Below are positions 32,301-44,600 of a stretch of DNA of 64,000 bases, piece by piece. The stretch's first letter is position 1, and each line of letters starts with the position of its first letter. The stretch comes from Amyelois transitella. Taxonomy: Eukaryota > Arthropoda > Insecta > Lepidoptera > Pyralidae. The translations under genes and the position numbers were made by a program. Where the stretch lies: NCBI RefSeq assembly GCF_032362555.1, contig NC_083514.1, forward strand, positions 6,061,001 through 6,125,000. The letters are read 5' to 3'. The notes below the pieces were generated by a model that had not been told where the DNA came from, made no database searches, and worked only from the letters and a program-made list of their open reading frames with translations.

Positions 32301-35300
32301 ATAGGTAGGTAGTTAAATGCAGGAACATAGGCTACTTCTGGTAATTACCGCAACGCAAAAGCTATAATTATGATATGAACTTGATAGCACCTGCAGTAAT
32401 CTAGGCAAGGCGTTAGCCACCGCGATGGCGAGGCTGTGCTGCGGCGAGTGCTTCGCGATGTGGCCGATGGTCCACGCGGCGGCGCACAGCTCCGCGTCCT
32501 CCGCCTCCGGGTTCTGCAGGATCTCCACCAAACCTGGTATTGCCTGAAAACGTAAAACTGACAATGAAAGTCGATTATGAGAATAGCTTAGGTAAGCCAT
32601 TTCACTTAGTAGGAACAAAAGCCACAATTCAAGTAGTTTTTTCCTGATAATAAGGCCACGAAAATCAGACAGAACAGAAGTCGCCAAAAAAATGATTGTA
32701 AATTTTCAATTTGTGGATTGACAACTTCAGTTGCAAACTTTACGCAACATACAAAAACGTTTATGGAATATAAACGTTCTTGTATGTTGGGCAAAGTGAT
32801 AGGTATGTACTATGTACAAAAACCACGTAACACCACCAACCTTAGATTCAATAACAGCCATGGCAAGCTGGTCGGACTGCCCGGCGATGAACCCGAGCGC
32901 CATGCACGCGGGCACGCGCGCGCCTCCCGCCGGCTCGTTCAGCAGCTCCACCAGCGGCCCGCAGCCGCCAGTGTTCACTACTAATTGCGCTAACTGGTTT
33001 AAAATAATTAAATATTATGTGGCGGGCCATTATTAAATTCATAGGATGTTAGTATTAACTTATATGTTAGTTTTAAGAAAAGCGTGTTTTTAGTAGATTT
33101 TGTGAAGCTAAAATAAATCTGCATTTCCTAGTGTTGGACTATACATCTTGGCACGTGAACAAGATGTTGCTGCTTCTACTCCACGTGCATCAAAAAGCAA
33201 TGCGTTTGCACAGGCAGGATGACATTGAAGTTGTTGATTTGGTATAAACATTTACAACTCTCTAAGTATACCATCGAATACTTAATTAATTAATATAGAC
33301 AGCTCCAAACTTGCTCCGTTCACTGCTTTTAACACTCATAAAGCGTGGTTTGCATATCTTACATCAATAGAATGTTTCACGATGTCCCTCAGCAAGCAGG
33401 CGGCGGCTCGTCTTACGGGCGCAGAGTCGTGTCCTGCGTGTAGAAGCGCCGGGGGCAGCGCGCCGCCCGCCACCACCGCCTCCGCCAGCTCCGAGCGGGC
33501 GCCGGCCACAGCGCCCAGCGCACATAGCGTGCTTCGCTACGAAACAGAATTTTGTTTGATTATAAATACTTTACATCATAAAGACTTAAACATACTTAGG
33601 TACTATTAACGTAGATATAGGTAGGTTAATAGTACCTAAGTATGTTTCAGTTATTCAAATAAATATTTTATGTGAAAAGATGTCTGTATTTCTTAAAGCT
33701 TTGGTTACTACCTTTCATCTAATAGAAGGATACCTAGGTTGAATTTTTAAGGCTCCTCTATTAAACTTGCCTACAGACTTCGTCTATCGACTTGCTTAAA
33801 CAAAACTCTCGCAGTGTTAAGACGATAAGAAGAGGAGAAGAAGATGAAAATTTAGCTAATTACAATTATGCTATCGCAACTTTTTGCTTCAATACAAAGT
33901 AGGTACACTTACTGCGGCGGCGTAGCATATCTTAATCTATATATATAAAACTCTTCCGTTACTGAGTGACTGACTGACAGACAACGCACAGTCGAAACTA
34001 CTGGTCGTAGACAGCTGAAATTTGGAATGTAGGTTCCTTGGGATATGTAGGGGAGCACTAAGAAAGGATTTTTGGAAATTCAACCCCCAAGGGGGGGAAA
34101 AGGGGTAAAAACGTTTCTATGAAAAATCTTATTCCTTGGTTTTATAAACTTTAAACTTGGCATGAACACGTACATAGGCAAGTAAATATGTTTGATATTA
34201 TAAGTTTTTTCAAACTACCCTCCAATCGTGATTTAGGGGGTGCGATTGGGTGACTGATTTATTAACGCACAGCCGAAACCGCTCGGTATAGGAGTCTGAG
34301 ATTTTGAACAGAGGTTCCTTTAGTAACATAAGTGAGCACTAAGAAGGGATTTTTGAAATGTCAACCCCCAAGGGGGGGAAACGGGATAAACTGAGCCGGG
34401 GCTGCGGGAAAGTTCTAACGAGATACCGTGGCCCCGGAACGCAAAGGGCAACTGAAGGAACGAGGTGGGTTTTAGTCAGTAAAAGTCTGACACTCCCTTC
34501 CGTTCCACCCAGAGCGGGAGAGGTCATTTGATGATTTCCCATCCTTAAAAAAAAGACTTTGTATGACAACTTTCAGTCGTCTCTTCAACATACATAATTA
34601 TGTACATACATGCATAACATTAATAACATCACGCCTTTAAATCCCTATTTTGTGTTAACACTACCCATACAAACAGCTAAAAGGAAACAAGTGAAGAGAC
34701 GAAATTTGTCCGCATCCATTTTCACCTAAATTCTTAACGTTAATGAGATTTACTTTTTATTATCAGGTCAACCTAATAGCCTCACATGTACGTATAACTT
34801 CGTAAGAATTTTCTTTCAACTCCTAACCGTTGAGGAGTTGTACCTTCCATCATCAGCTCATTCACATGGGATGATGACTATCAGACGCAAATACTTAAAC
34901 AGAAGGAAACCTGTAAGGCCTCTTCGTCCTATAAATCCTGTTTTTTTTTTCTTTTGAGACGATGATTTTGTCTCGCTTTACTTTTTCTATACCTATAGAT
35001 TTGTATGTATACTAATATTATAAAGAGGAACAATGTATTTTTTTATATGTTTGTTGGTTTACACATGTAATCGATAAACTCCGAAACTACTGAATCGATT
35101 TCAAACATTCACCATTAGAAAGTTACATCATCCCTGAGTAACACAGGCTATATTTAATTCCAGTTGTAACAAGATTTCAGCCTGTGGAAGAAAAAGCCCT
35201 GTCGAGATCATTAAAAAACGCTATATACCTATAACCGAATTACACGTGGGCGAAGCCGCGGGCGGAAAGCTAGTTTATCATATAAAACAATCTAGAGGAC

Positions 35301-38233
35301 AGACATTTTTGCATAAGTATTAGTTTAGTTTTTGTTGAATGTTGCGCACCTTCAACTTGGGATCTTGGTTTTCCAGTCCTCGCACCAAATGGCAAATCGC
35401 ACCGGCGTCCACCACCGCCTCAGGCTTGTGCTGGGCCAGATCTACCAGGGCACCAGCAGATATCTGCAATTTACGCTTATGATTATAGCGGAATCTATGA
35501 AATAATACGCTATTAAGAAGACTTTAGTATTTAAAAAGAAATCTACTTAGTTATGTATGTTGAAATAAGTATCTAGCATTCACAAACTTGGACTTGAAAA
35601 AAATGGACAATGAATATCAAGTACTTATCTACTTGTAATACAATAACCTAATAAGTATTATCCTTCTTACATACATCGTGAAGTAGAAAAATAATAAATA
35701 GAAGCGATGGCAGGCGGACGGCAAACTGTAAAAGTTGCATTGTAGAAGCCACTATAGAAACCGCAAGGTGTACAGTAGGTCTATAGTATTAGCAAATAAG
35801 ATAAATCAACATTGTTGTAATTTTTATACCTGTTTCAAGCTGATCTCTGGCTCCTGGAAGGCCAGCACCAATAGCGGCAGGGTACCGGCGTCCACCACCA
35901 GACCGGCTAATTGTTCATTGTGTTTCCCAATGTAGCCTAAAGCCCAGGCTGCATTTTCTTTCACCTTTAAATGTGAAGCTACAAAGTTTACTTTGCCGAA
36001 GTAGGTACTAAGAAAAAATACTACAAGATACAAATGATCCTCTGTCTCCCTATTCATAATTCCCTATATTATACAAAAAGTCTCTGCGTAATCAAATTGC
36101 TGCCCTATTCTCACTCTATGTTCCTTTTGTTAACATATTATTTATTTTACTTACTTGTGTATCAAAATCTTCTAGACAAGAAACAATGTGTTCTAATGCG
36201 CCCAGACGGACTATGGCACCAGCCAGTTCTTCGTTGTGCCTAAAATATCAAACTACTAAATATTTTACCATTTTATATACCTACCTAAATTATCAATCAA
36301 AAGATAAAAACAATACGCACTTTGCTACCGCTCTTAGGAGGTACAGCGCAGATCTTTTATAATAAACCTGTAAGCAAAGAATAATTATGACCTAAATTAC
36401 AAGAATAAATAAACAGAATGAATCTATCATTAGGTAAGTATACTCGTACGTAAACAACACGAACGTAGTAAGTATAGATACCTTGTAATACCTAGTTGAC
36501 CACATGCTTCAAAGAATTTTGATGTGTCTTGGCTTAAGTGAGAACGTAACTAGGATAGGACCAATATTTTTTATTTACTACCAATATTTACCATGCCTTC
36601 CCAGCAAGGTGTTCCAGTTACTGAATACGTAGGTACCTAGTATGTGGGCATTATTATATTGTAAATGTACAGGCATCATGCAATGCAACTGTGCGATACT
36701 GTACTTACTAAATAGCTATAATTTCTTATACTGATACAACTTGCCCGAGGTTGTTTTCGGTCAGCAGCTTCGATCAACTATAAAAATATTTTCAAAACCA
36801 CAATAAACTAATAAAAAACTTTCATACTTGATCGAAGTTCAGCGGTCGAGACCGAGAGATTGGAGAATCAAATTCTAAAGATAATATTTTTTAAGGCAGA
36901 ATCGCTTGATGTTTAGGAAAGTTATTTTAAAAATAATTCTCACGTTATACTTGTTGAGGTTCTCGAGCGTGATGGTGAGCATGCCGCCATTGAGCATCTG
37001 CCTGGCGATGTCCTCGTCGTGCTCGCAAAGGCGCGCGGCCGCCACCACCGCGCACTGCCGCACTGTGCTACACGCGTCTGACAGCAACGGTCTGAGGAGT
37101 TCTGACGGAATAGTCTTAATTAGCTATCTCCTGCCTCCTCCCTCTTATCACCTAAAATTAGCTAGGTAGAAGTCATGTATCCTGTGATTAAGTGTATCTC
37201 AAGGTCTGGCTAACCCTTAGCTTTTAGCTTTCTCCCAAAATCCATCCAACGTAACGTAAATTCTCAGATTTATAGACAACTTTCCCCAATTACGTCTATA
37301 TCCCTTGCGAGGTAGACAAAGCCAACAGTCTTGAAAAGACTGATAGGCCACGTTTAGCTGTTTGACTTAATGAGAGAATGGTGTGGTCCTATTTTTTACT
37401 ACGCTTTTCTTATTAGTGCCACACACCACACGGCACAAAATTAAATCTACTTATACATTTTTCCTGTTACGCCCTATAGTAATTTTCCAGGGCAAGCTGA
37501 ATACCTACCTATTGATTAAAACAAACGTAGAATTTACCTCTAAAACCCCAACCTTCAATTAACTTGTTTATGAGGAGATATCCTTAGAAAAGTTTATTAA
37601 AAGTCTGGTTGGCTTATTTTCTTACTAACCCAAGACACCAGCACTTTCCAGACATTTCACGTTAGTAGCTCTCGTAGCCAACTCTGCCATGGTTTGGACA
37701 AAAACCAATCTAGCTTTCTGGTAGGTTTCAAATACTAAAACAAATTTGATATTAATTGTTTTGAGCTGTAAGATTACGCACTCCTACACCTCTACAAACC
37801 GTTTAAACAAATAGGGGAGTGCGGGCGAGTAGCTATAATCTGGTAATTGAGAGACGTAGTTCCTACTAAATGAAAGACCTATGATGAAAATGGTGTGAAT
37901 TAACTACAGCTAGATTTTTATAAACAAAGTGGTTTACTCGTTCATCAGACGTAGTGATATCATATGCAGTACAATCTTCAAACAGTAAACGGGCGACCTT
38001 TACCTACTGCCTCGTTACTCTGTGCCTTGGCATCTCCCTAGAATCTAGATCTTGGAAGTAATGAACATGACCTAAAACATATTATGTAGGTATCTATGTT
38101 AAGGAAGACGAGTAGGTTCAGATTCGGAAGGCCGAGAGTAGACTTAACTAGCCTTTATGTGTGAAACTGTAGTTTCTAGAGAAATATAATTACCTAGTTG
38201 GATGTTTCTGGGACTACTCATGGAATGACTCAT
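29346..38233 (-). CDS. SPAG6: SPAG6, sperm-associated antigen 6 / axonemal armadillo protein (PF16)
   Basis: Central-apparatus protein of motile axonemes (Chlamydomonas PF16). Fourteen exons join in phase to about 533 residues; human SPAG6 has 509. Exons 5' to 3': 38194-38233 (ATG; a second in-frame ATG at 38221), 37630-37734, 36944-37101, 36321-36367, 36155-36239, 35830-35964, 35350-35463, 33363-33536, 32841-32993, 32391-32543, 31845-32003, 30567-30712, 30121-30181, 29346-29417 (TAA). Motifs match along the family: FETYQKAR, LLRPLLSDA, CLEDFD, VVDAGTLPLLVL, GYIGKHN, ALEPLLHAAP, ARRLFVTTGALKRVQEI, EEIVRYYTPGYSD. Nearly every residue is in armadillo repeats. The gene is probably expressed in testis, as sperm tails are the main motile axonemes in moths. 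RPC7 is nested in the intron between exons 11 and 12. Confidence 0.95.
29585..29785 (+). repeat. Dispersed repeat, family C
   Basis: Starts at CTACTACTATTATAAAGGCG and ends GCGGACGAAGTCGCGGGCGG. The AACTACTGAACCGATT core and the ...GTCGCGGGC end recur at about 23745-23915, 24510-24890 (inverted), 34990-35280 and, diverged, 44985-45160. Non-coding. Confidence 0.75.
31080..31736 (+). CDS. Polr3gl: RNA polymerase III subunit RPC7-like (POLR3G/POLR3GL), nested in SPAG6
   Basis: 218-residue intronless gene. It opens MAGRGRGRGAGLSFTQEQLQ, the conserved start of RPC7 (yeast Rpc31), continues with a PPPLFP.LE..PLPL motif and a segment linking to the polymerase core, and ends in a long Asp/Glu tail as in all RPC7 proteins. 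RPC7 forms the RPC3-RPC6-RPC7 subcomplex that helps Pol III open promoters of tRNA and 5S genes. The gene lies in a 1.1-kb SPAG6 intron in opposite orientation. It has its own upstream region (about 30900-31079) and a 3' AATAAA at about 31797, 43 bases before the next SPAG6 exon (31845). Confidence 0.93.
   Translation: MAGRGRGRGAGLSFTQEQLQALGIGRGDNPSPILAPPPLFPKLEAKPLPLSYDAATDYMLIVKDQFIEYLHESPAYVKPKAETDGVERYSDKYKLLALNAKQGKVLDCVWSHLPAELRPQTGRVRVTRKRKLDDTKDIAKRLQTLESKELMEESSEVNKRAGNEDEIKKENEDENEEIEDEEEQEFELDDGTDYANNYFDNGEDYDEEDDNLDDGPVY
33925..34570. repeat. Two diverged copies of a dispersed repeat plus a third repeat fragment
   Basis: Blocks at about 33960-34110 and 34245-34385 share GTGACTG, AACGCACAG, GAGCACTAAGAA, GGATTTTTG and CAACCCCCAAGGGGGGG. 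A different fragment with GATACCGTGGCCCCGGAACG occupies 34395-34540. All lie inside a SPAG6 intron. No coding content. Confidence 0.65.
34990..35280 (+). repeat. Dispersed repeat, family C
   Basis: Starts ATACTAATATTATAAAGAGG and ends GGCGAAGCCGCGGGCGG; same family as 29585-29785. In a SPAG6 intron. Confidence 0.7.
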
Positions 38234-38920
38234 GTTTATAGAATTTGAATAAAACCGTAAAAGCTACAAATTATTACAAACGTGTTGAAAAACTAAGTTA
38301 TTGTTTAAAGTAGGTAGGCAGCCTTCAAAGTCATTGTCATTAATTTGTGAATATAAAATATAGAATTTTAGGCCAGTTACAATCATTTTAAAATAAAATT
38401 AATTTGTCTTCATGCATAAAATAATCCTACGTGTTTAACAATTTTACGGAATAAAAAATGGTAAACATTAATTTATAGTTCTATAAGTTTTACTCATAAT
38501 TGTGATTCAAGGGTTCTAAAATAACAATGTTTTGAAAAAAATCATCACCCTCAAACTCGTACTTGACCGTTTTCTCTTATCACAGCAATTATCTCATTGC
38601 AAATTACTAGACGAGACACGATGACCATCGAGCGGCGCGGGCGCTGTGCAGGCACCCGTGAAGGCCATGTGCCGACCGACGTCATGCGACCACATTCAAA
38701 AGCAAACACACACATACGCTACACCGTCAACCACGTAAGCAGGTTCTTTATACCTTGGAGTTCAATCACATTGTCTCTCACTCTGCAGTAGTGTAGTGCC
38801 TACCCGGCGTGTGGCGACAATAAACGCGCTCGCTTTTATCGCCGTGTCAAATAGCCTATTGTTAAAATGAAGTCGGTAATTTGTCGGTGATTATTCCGCG
38901 AACACGATAAACCACGCAAT
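38234..38920. promoter_or_regulatory. Intergenic region between SPAG6 (minus) and the His-rich gene (plus)
   Basis: 687 bases separating two divergent start codons. It must hold both leaders and promoters. A GC-rich patch at about 38620-38700 and CCCGGCGTGTGGCGACAATAA at about 38800 (first 20 bases read) precede the plus-strand gene. No TATA box is identified with confidence. Confidence 0.4.
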
Positions 38921-40461
38921 ATGCCTTATATCATGGTGATGGGCAGTCTGAGCGCTCCACATTTATCAAAGGATGAAGGCGCGACTGTTTACGGGCTCAA
39001 GAGCGAGGAACGTGCCACTTTAGTGCGGGTAATTTTTTTTGTTATAATCATAATTAAAAAAACAACAATGACGCGTGCATTCTATGCAGGTTAAAATTTT
39101 CCGTATTTGATCTTTGTTAGGTGCATCTAAAATCGAAACAATTAAACGTTGCCTTTTAAGTTATCAAACCTATGTCGGCATTATATGGGTAAAAGGCGTA
39201 TAACATTGGTAAAAAAAGTAGTTTCAACTATGGAAAGTCACGGCCCGTTGCTTAACATCCGTAAGGGTTGTGAACACGCTTCAAAAGGCCAGTTGTATAA
39301 CTCTTTGTAGAGAAGCGAGAGCCAATACTCCACTGAGGGACTAGACAAGAGGGTTCTAATGGAACGAGTACCAGAGTTAGACTAAAAAAACCAGGTGGCT
39401 TTTAAAAGGCCAGTCATACATACATACATACATAAAATCACGCCTCTTTCCCGGAGGGGTAGGCAGGGACTACCTCTTTCCACTTGCCACGATCGCTGCA
39501 TACTTCCTTTGCTTCATCCACATTCATAGCTCTCTTCATGCAAGCTCGGCGGTTTCGGGTACTTTTGACCTGAACCTTTACCAGTCATATTTTCTGATAA
39601 GTTTACCTATTTCATAAATCTTATTATCTTTCCAAAACTCTATAGCAATAAATGCAAAGAATGTTACCATCCCCTCAGCTGATGGCACTTCGTAGTGAAT
39701 ATCAGAATTTTAATTCATTATATACTTATTGAAAGTTTCTTATTCACTGTTATAGTACAGTATTCACAAAATTAGGCAGGTGTTTATCGTCGCTGTATAT
39801 ACTTAAGCGTAAAAGACCATGAATAAAAGGCGCCATACTCTTAATAAGAACAATTATTTGTCTCCACATTTTTATCTTTAAGTTTTGTAAACTTTGGTGT
39901 TTCTATAAAAGTCCCCTCTGTAAAAGTCGCAAAGAGTCTTAAATGTATAACACAGCCTAAAAAATCTTGAATAAAAGGCGCCATTAAGTAATCATTTTTT
40001 CTTCGGCCTATCAGTATTGAACCAAGACTGTTGGCTCTTTCTACCCCGTAAGGGATATATGTTCCTACTAGGATAGACGTGATTATATGTGTGCAGATAT
40101 TTTTCTTAGTTTTGTAATCTCTTATAATCAATCTCATCTCATTTTCCAGGAGCTAAACTCATCATTCGGGATGACAATCGCAGTCTCCAACGACCAAGAA
40201 CGCACCGTGCGGGTCACGCAAAAGGGCCTGACACTTGTCGTCGTCAACAGACTCCATGGCTTACTCGGCTACGACGTTGTTTCCCATTCTATGGCAATGA
40301 CGAACGCCAATAGAGAGCTGGTATCCTTCTCCATGTACAAGAAGTCGAGCCCGAGTAGTCACGGCCATGGCTCCAGTCATAGTCACAGTCACACGCATGG
40401 ACATAGTCACACGTCGCATAGCAAAGTGCATACGCACGGCGATGTGCTCACTACGCTTTAA
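38921..40461 (+). CDS. Orphan protein with His/Ser-rich C-terminal tail
   Basis: Two exons, 38921-39028 and 40150-40461, joined in phase 0 to 139 residues; AATAAA at about 40668. The first 105 residues form a compact, mostly beta-predicted region (SFGMTIAVSNDQERTVRVTQ, then KGLTLVVVNRLHGLLGYDVV) with no signal peptide or membrane segment. The last 35 residues are a low-complexity run of Ser, His, Gly and Thr with about a dozen histidines, spaced like a metal-binding HSH/HGH tail. I do not recognise the family and claim no function. Metal binding is only a suggestion from composition. Confidence 0.75.
39405..39560 (+). repeat. Dispersed repeat, family B
   Basis: A CATA microsatellite leads into AAATCACGCCTCTTTCCCGG, a block ending ACTTGCCACGATC and one ending CAAGCTCGGCGG. 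Further copies at 60665-60815 and, partial, at 19205-19290 and about 51205. In the intron of the His-rich gene; the rest of that intron is plain AT-rich sequence plus a family A copy. Confidence 0.8.
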
Positions 40462-40673
40462 GTGCTGAAGCCTTGTGGCAACATCTGAATTTCATCGTGT
40501 AAATATTCGTCATTATGTACTTAACCATCGAGAATATTATAATCATATATTTCCTGATACTAGAGCACACGATTGTAGATCGCAATCTATAGGAATCTCT
40601 CTGACTTTGGTAAAATGTAATTAATTCACTATTTAGTAAATGTTAAGGAGTATTGTTTATATTTCTCAATAAA

Positions 40674-41681
40674 ATTACACAAACAAGGTTGTTTCATTTT
40701 AAATTAACTGTATTAAGTAATACTCTTATGTATTAGTACATATCGGAAACTAAATAAAAAAGCTTTTATCAGTCTTAGCAATAAAATATTACATAACAAT
40801 TGTTTGATAACAATATTTGCCCTTGGAATGGATATAAAAGTATAAAATCGTAATTTCTTAGACTAGAGTATATATTACTATAAAATTCACATAAATAGGA
40901 ATTCCATTATCTAATACATCAACATAAGTATCTAGCTGTCATTTCTAGCGTGAACGGAGTTAATATAAGAAGCAAAAAGTAGGTGGTTTGTTTCATATAA
41001 TCAATTTTTTTACTAAATATTTTGACATGTTCATGACGAGCACGTTAAAAAAGATTGCATTTTTGACTACATGTTGTGTATACCCTATGTAAATTGTTAA
41101 TACAATAATAGCTAATTTTCCCATTCAACAGTTTCCGTAAAATGGATAAGGAAACCATCCATCCATCCATTTGTTATAATTTTATTACATGTTTAGATTA
41201 GCAACATTTCTTTTACGCGTAAATAGAACTTATATTTTGCGGTATTTTAAATTTTTATCGGCAATTGTTAATATCATTGGATTCTTCAGAAAACAGAAAT
41301 ATTATATTAGATGTTACAAAATGCGAGTTATATTTTTTCACAGTAAATATTTATTACCACATGAATAGCTACTTCAAACCAGTGGTTACATTTAAATGAT
41401 TGATCGCATGTTGATTCGTCTTCGATTCGAAATCAATGGATTTGCATAAAATTTCTACGAAAATTCTTTGTAGTACACTGGTATAATAATATACAATAAT
41501 TTTGCAGTCAGCAACATAAAATTAGCATGTAATGTTTCTCGCCACTTAAGATTCAATCTAAGCACAGAACATAACAGATAGACACAGCATTTAGTCATAC
41601 AACTTTCATTGCCCATTCACGTACAAAGCCTAGCGAAATAATAAATTGCACACTACCCTCTCAATCTTCTAAACTGTTTGG
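40674..41681. other. AT-rich convergent intergenic region
   Basis: Lies between the 3' ends of the His-rich gene and CCDC93. I see only AT-rich sequence with candidate minus-strand polyadenylation signals (AATAAA read on the minus strand near 41347 and 41181). No gene, RNA or clear repeat. Confidence 0.5.
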
Positions 41682-44600
41682 TCAACTTTGGCGGCCAAAC
41701 TTCTGCCTTTCCTCTGCCAACTTCTTCAACGCGGCCGCATACTGCCTCTGCACTTCCAGCAAGCGGGAATACTCCGCGTGCAATGCGTTTTTAGTCTCCC
41801 TCTCTTGTTTGTACTTGTCTTCCACCTTCCGAACGGTCTGGTTCACCCAATCCACTATAGATTCAAATTGTGACATGAACTCTTCACGTTTCCTAGCTGA
41901 AGACATCGCTCTGTAAGTAAACATTTTTTAAGATTAAATTTATTGAATAAAAGGAAAACTATCAATTTTGTTTTTGCGAGAAAAAGATATACATGATGTC
42001 ATTATTAATTTATTTTCGGACATATAGGTATATTGCTGTTCAAAATAAAAAAAAGGAAATTGTTGAAGTCTGGGATTCTCGTGTGGTTTTATTTTAATAC
42101 TTACTCTTCATAATTATCCAAGATTGAATTAAGTAAACTAAGTTCTTTGGAGGTATAAAGTTTGACTTCGTAAAGGGTATTGTAAAATATGTAATACTGC
42201 TTGGTCTCCCTGTGTTTTGAGGCAACTGAAACAAAACAATGGTGTTTTTAACAAACTACTTCAATTTAAAGAAAACTTGATCGCAAATAATTTAAACAGG
42301 CGTTAAAAATTATTTAGCTCATTTTTATGATCAGCTAACTGCTCGCCACTTTCTCGTTTAATTCTCTTGAACAATATCCAAAAAAGAGATAACCTAGTCT
42401 AATTCAAATCTGTCGGAAGAAATTCAACTCATTCTTGGCCTTCATTTACATCTGTATTTTTTTATTAAGTTTAACGTAGAATGGTCCTTTACTCCAATAT
42501 TAGCTCCAAAAAAAAATAATTACGAATATTGTTTTGATTTTAATGATGAACATACACTAAAATTTATTTAAAGAATATAATATTATCTAACACATTTTTG
42601 TAGTTAAATCAGCGTAATTAGGTATTCCATTATTCCATTATATATAATAAAACTACGAATAAGGAGCAAAGTTACCCATGGTCATGCATAACTTTGCTCC
42701 TGGTATATTTCATGACCAATCTTCATTGTAGAAGCTTTTGGAGCAAAGTTATGCCTTGCTTTTTAAATTGCTCCAGTAATGTTATGGTTTACCTTTTTTA
42801 AGTAACAAGTGTAGAAAAATTTGTAAAAATCAAAATTAACCAATTTTTAAGTGAAGTAATGTTATATTCTTTCGCAATGTCGCACCGTTTTGGACATATC
42901 AAGCGACAAAACATATCAGAAAATTGGAGCATAATTAACCTTAAAGGAGCAAAGTAGGAACATTTTACCGTTAAAAAAAATCTCGTTGACAAAGACACAC
43001 CTTGGTTGTACAACTCCATGAATCTCTTCTCGTACTGCAGCAGTTCAGCGGTGCCAGGCACCTCGTCAATAGCCACCGAGTACCTCAGCACCTCCCGGTT
43101 AAGCCTCGCGAGTTCCCGCCTCATGCTGCTTATAAACTCCTTCAATTTCGACTCCCGGTCGAGGAACTCCTTCATCTCTTCCGGTGTGAGCGGAACCTCC
43201 TCTTGTTTAGCTGTTGGATCTTGCGCAGACCTAGGTTAAGAAGATAAGACTATTTTTAAATAAAATGGATAATAAATTATATCAAATGGACGGACCGCGC
43301 GGAGTCTTGTGTACTTTGTCATTTTATTGGCTTGTGTTATATGTAAAGTGGGTGACACACCAATTTTATACTAACAGGTATTATACCTGAGTATTCACTT
43401 AAAGAGATAAATTATACCATACTTTGTTAGAGGGACAATTAGGAATTAAAAATATGTCCTTCCTTTTTTGGTGTGTTTAGTTACAACATTTCTACATAGG
43501 TACCAAAGCCATTCAGCAAGTTATAAAGGGTGGAACAAAGAAGTGGTGAGCTACAGGAAAAAAGTATTATATAGTAGTACCTTAGTTCCTCTTCTAATCT
43601 TTTATGCTCTTTATCTCTGTGCTGTAGGATTTGAAGCAACTCATTCCTCTCTTGTGCTAATTCCTTGAGGGATTTAAAGAACTTCTTTACGTCTTTTTCA
43701 CTGGAATAAATAAAATAAATCATAAAAAGTATATTTTATGTATGTACTACATATGTATATCACGTCATTATCCCTAATAGGGCAGACACAACCAAAAGTC
43801 TCGGAAAGACTAAATGGCCATGTTCAACTGAATGGAATTGAGATTAAAATCATCACAGGTTGCTATCGTATGTATGTATTATTATGCCAGTAGAGTGCCA
43901 GGACAATACAATCAATAGCAAAAATTTGAGAAATCGTAAAATTACCTGTTATCGTCAGAGTTCATGAGCTTCTTCGTGACCTTTTGCAACTTGGCTACCA
44001 TGCTTGTATAATTCATTGTTGCCTTTTCCATTCTCTCCTCATGCTGTTTCTTAAAGTCTTGCACATCTGCTTCCATTGTTTCAATAGCTTTAGTCAGTCT
44101 TTCTACGTCTTCTGAGTATTTTAGTTTTTCACTCATCTCCAGCTCTTTGGGAAGTTCTCCTGTTAGCTCTGATTGTAAGACAGCATAATGTATTTTAGTC
44201 TCAGCAGAGTCCACATTAGTACCTTGATCTTTGATCCTATCTGCCTGTGGGACAAAAAGTGTAATTAACTAATTGAACCTTAAACTATCATTTATATTTA
44301 TTTATTTTATGTTTTCTAGAACAGCAACTCATAAATTAAATAAATCATAACCCAAGTCAGGAGGCAATATAGAATATGTAATCTCACCTCTGTAGTTATT
44401 TGTGATGGATCAGCTAAAGTCTTTTCATAGTCGTACTGAAAATAAATTTAACAATGTAATACATTAAAATAATTCAGAATATTTTCTTATCACAGATAGC
44501 TTTATTAACACGGATGAATCCCACATATACATTTTGCATTTCATTTATGAATTAAACTTTTTTTAAATTATTCCAAGGAATTTGCTTTTTACACTTTGCT

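Noticed and set aside
36735-36790. Additional SPAG6 exon (frame with LIEAADRKQ)
   Set aside because: The flanking exons already join in phase and match the family without it, and it has no supporting similarity.
37102-37123. Longer SPAG6 exon 3 starting after GATAG at 37124
   Set aside because: It would insert extra residues before LLRPLL. Starting at 37101 joins exon 2 in phase and gives AGVLELLRPLL, matching the family.
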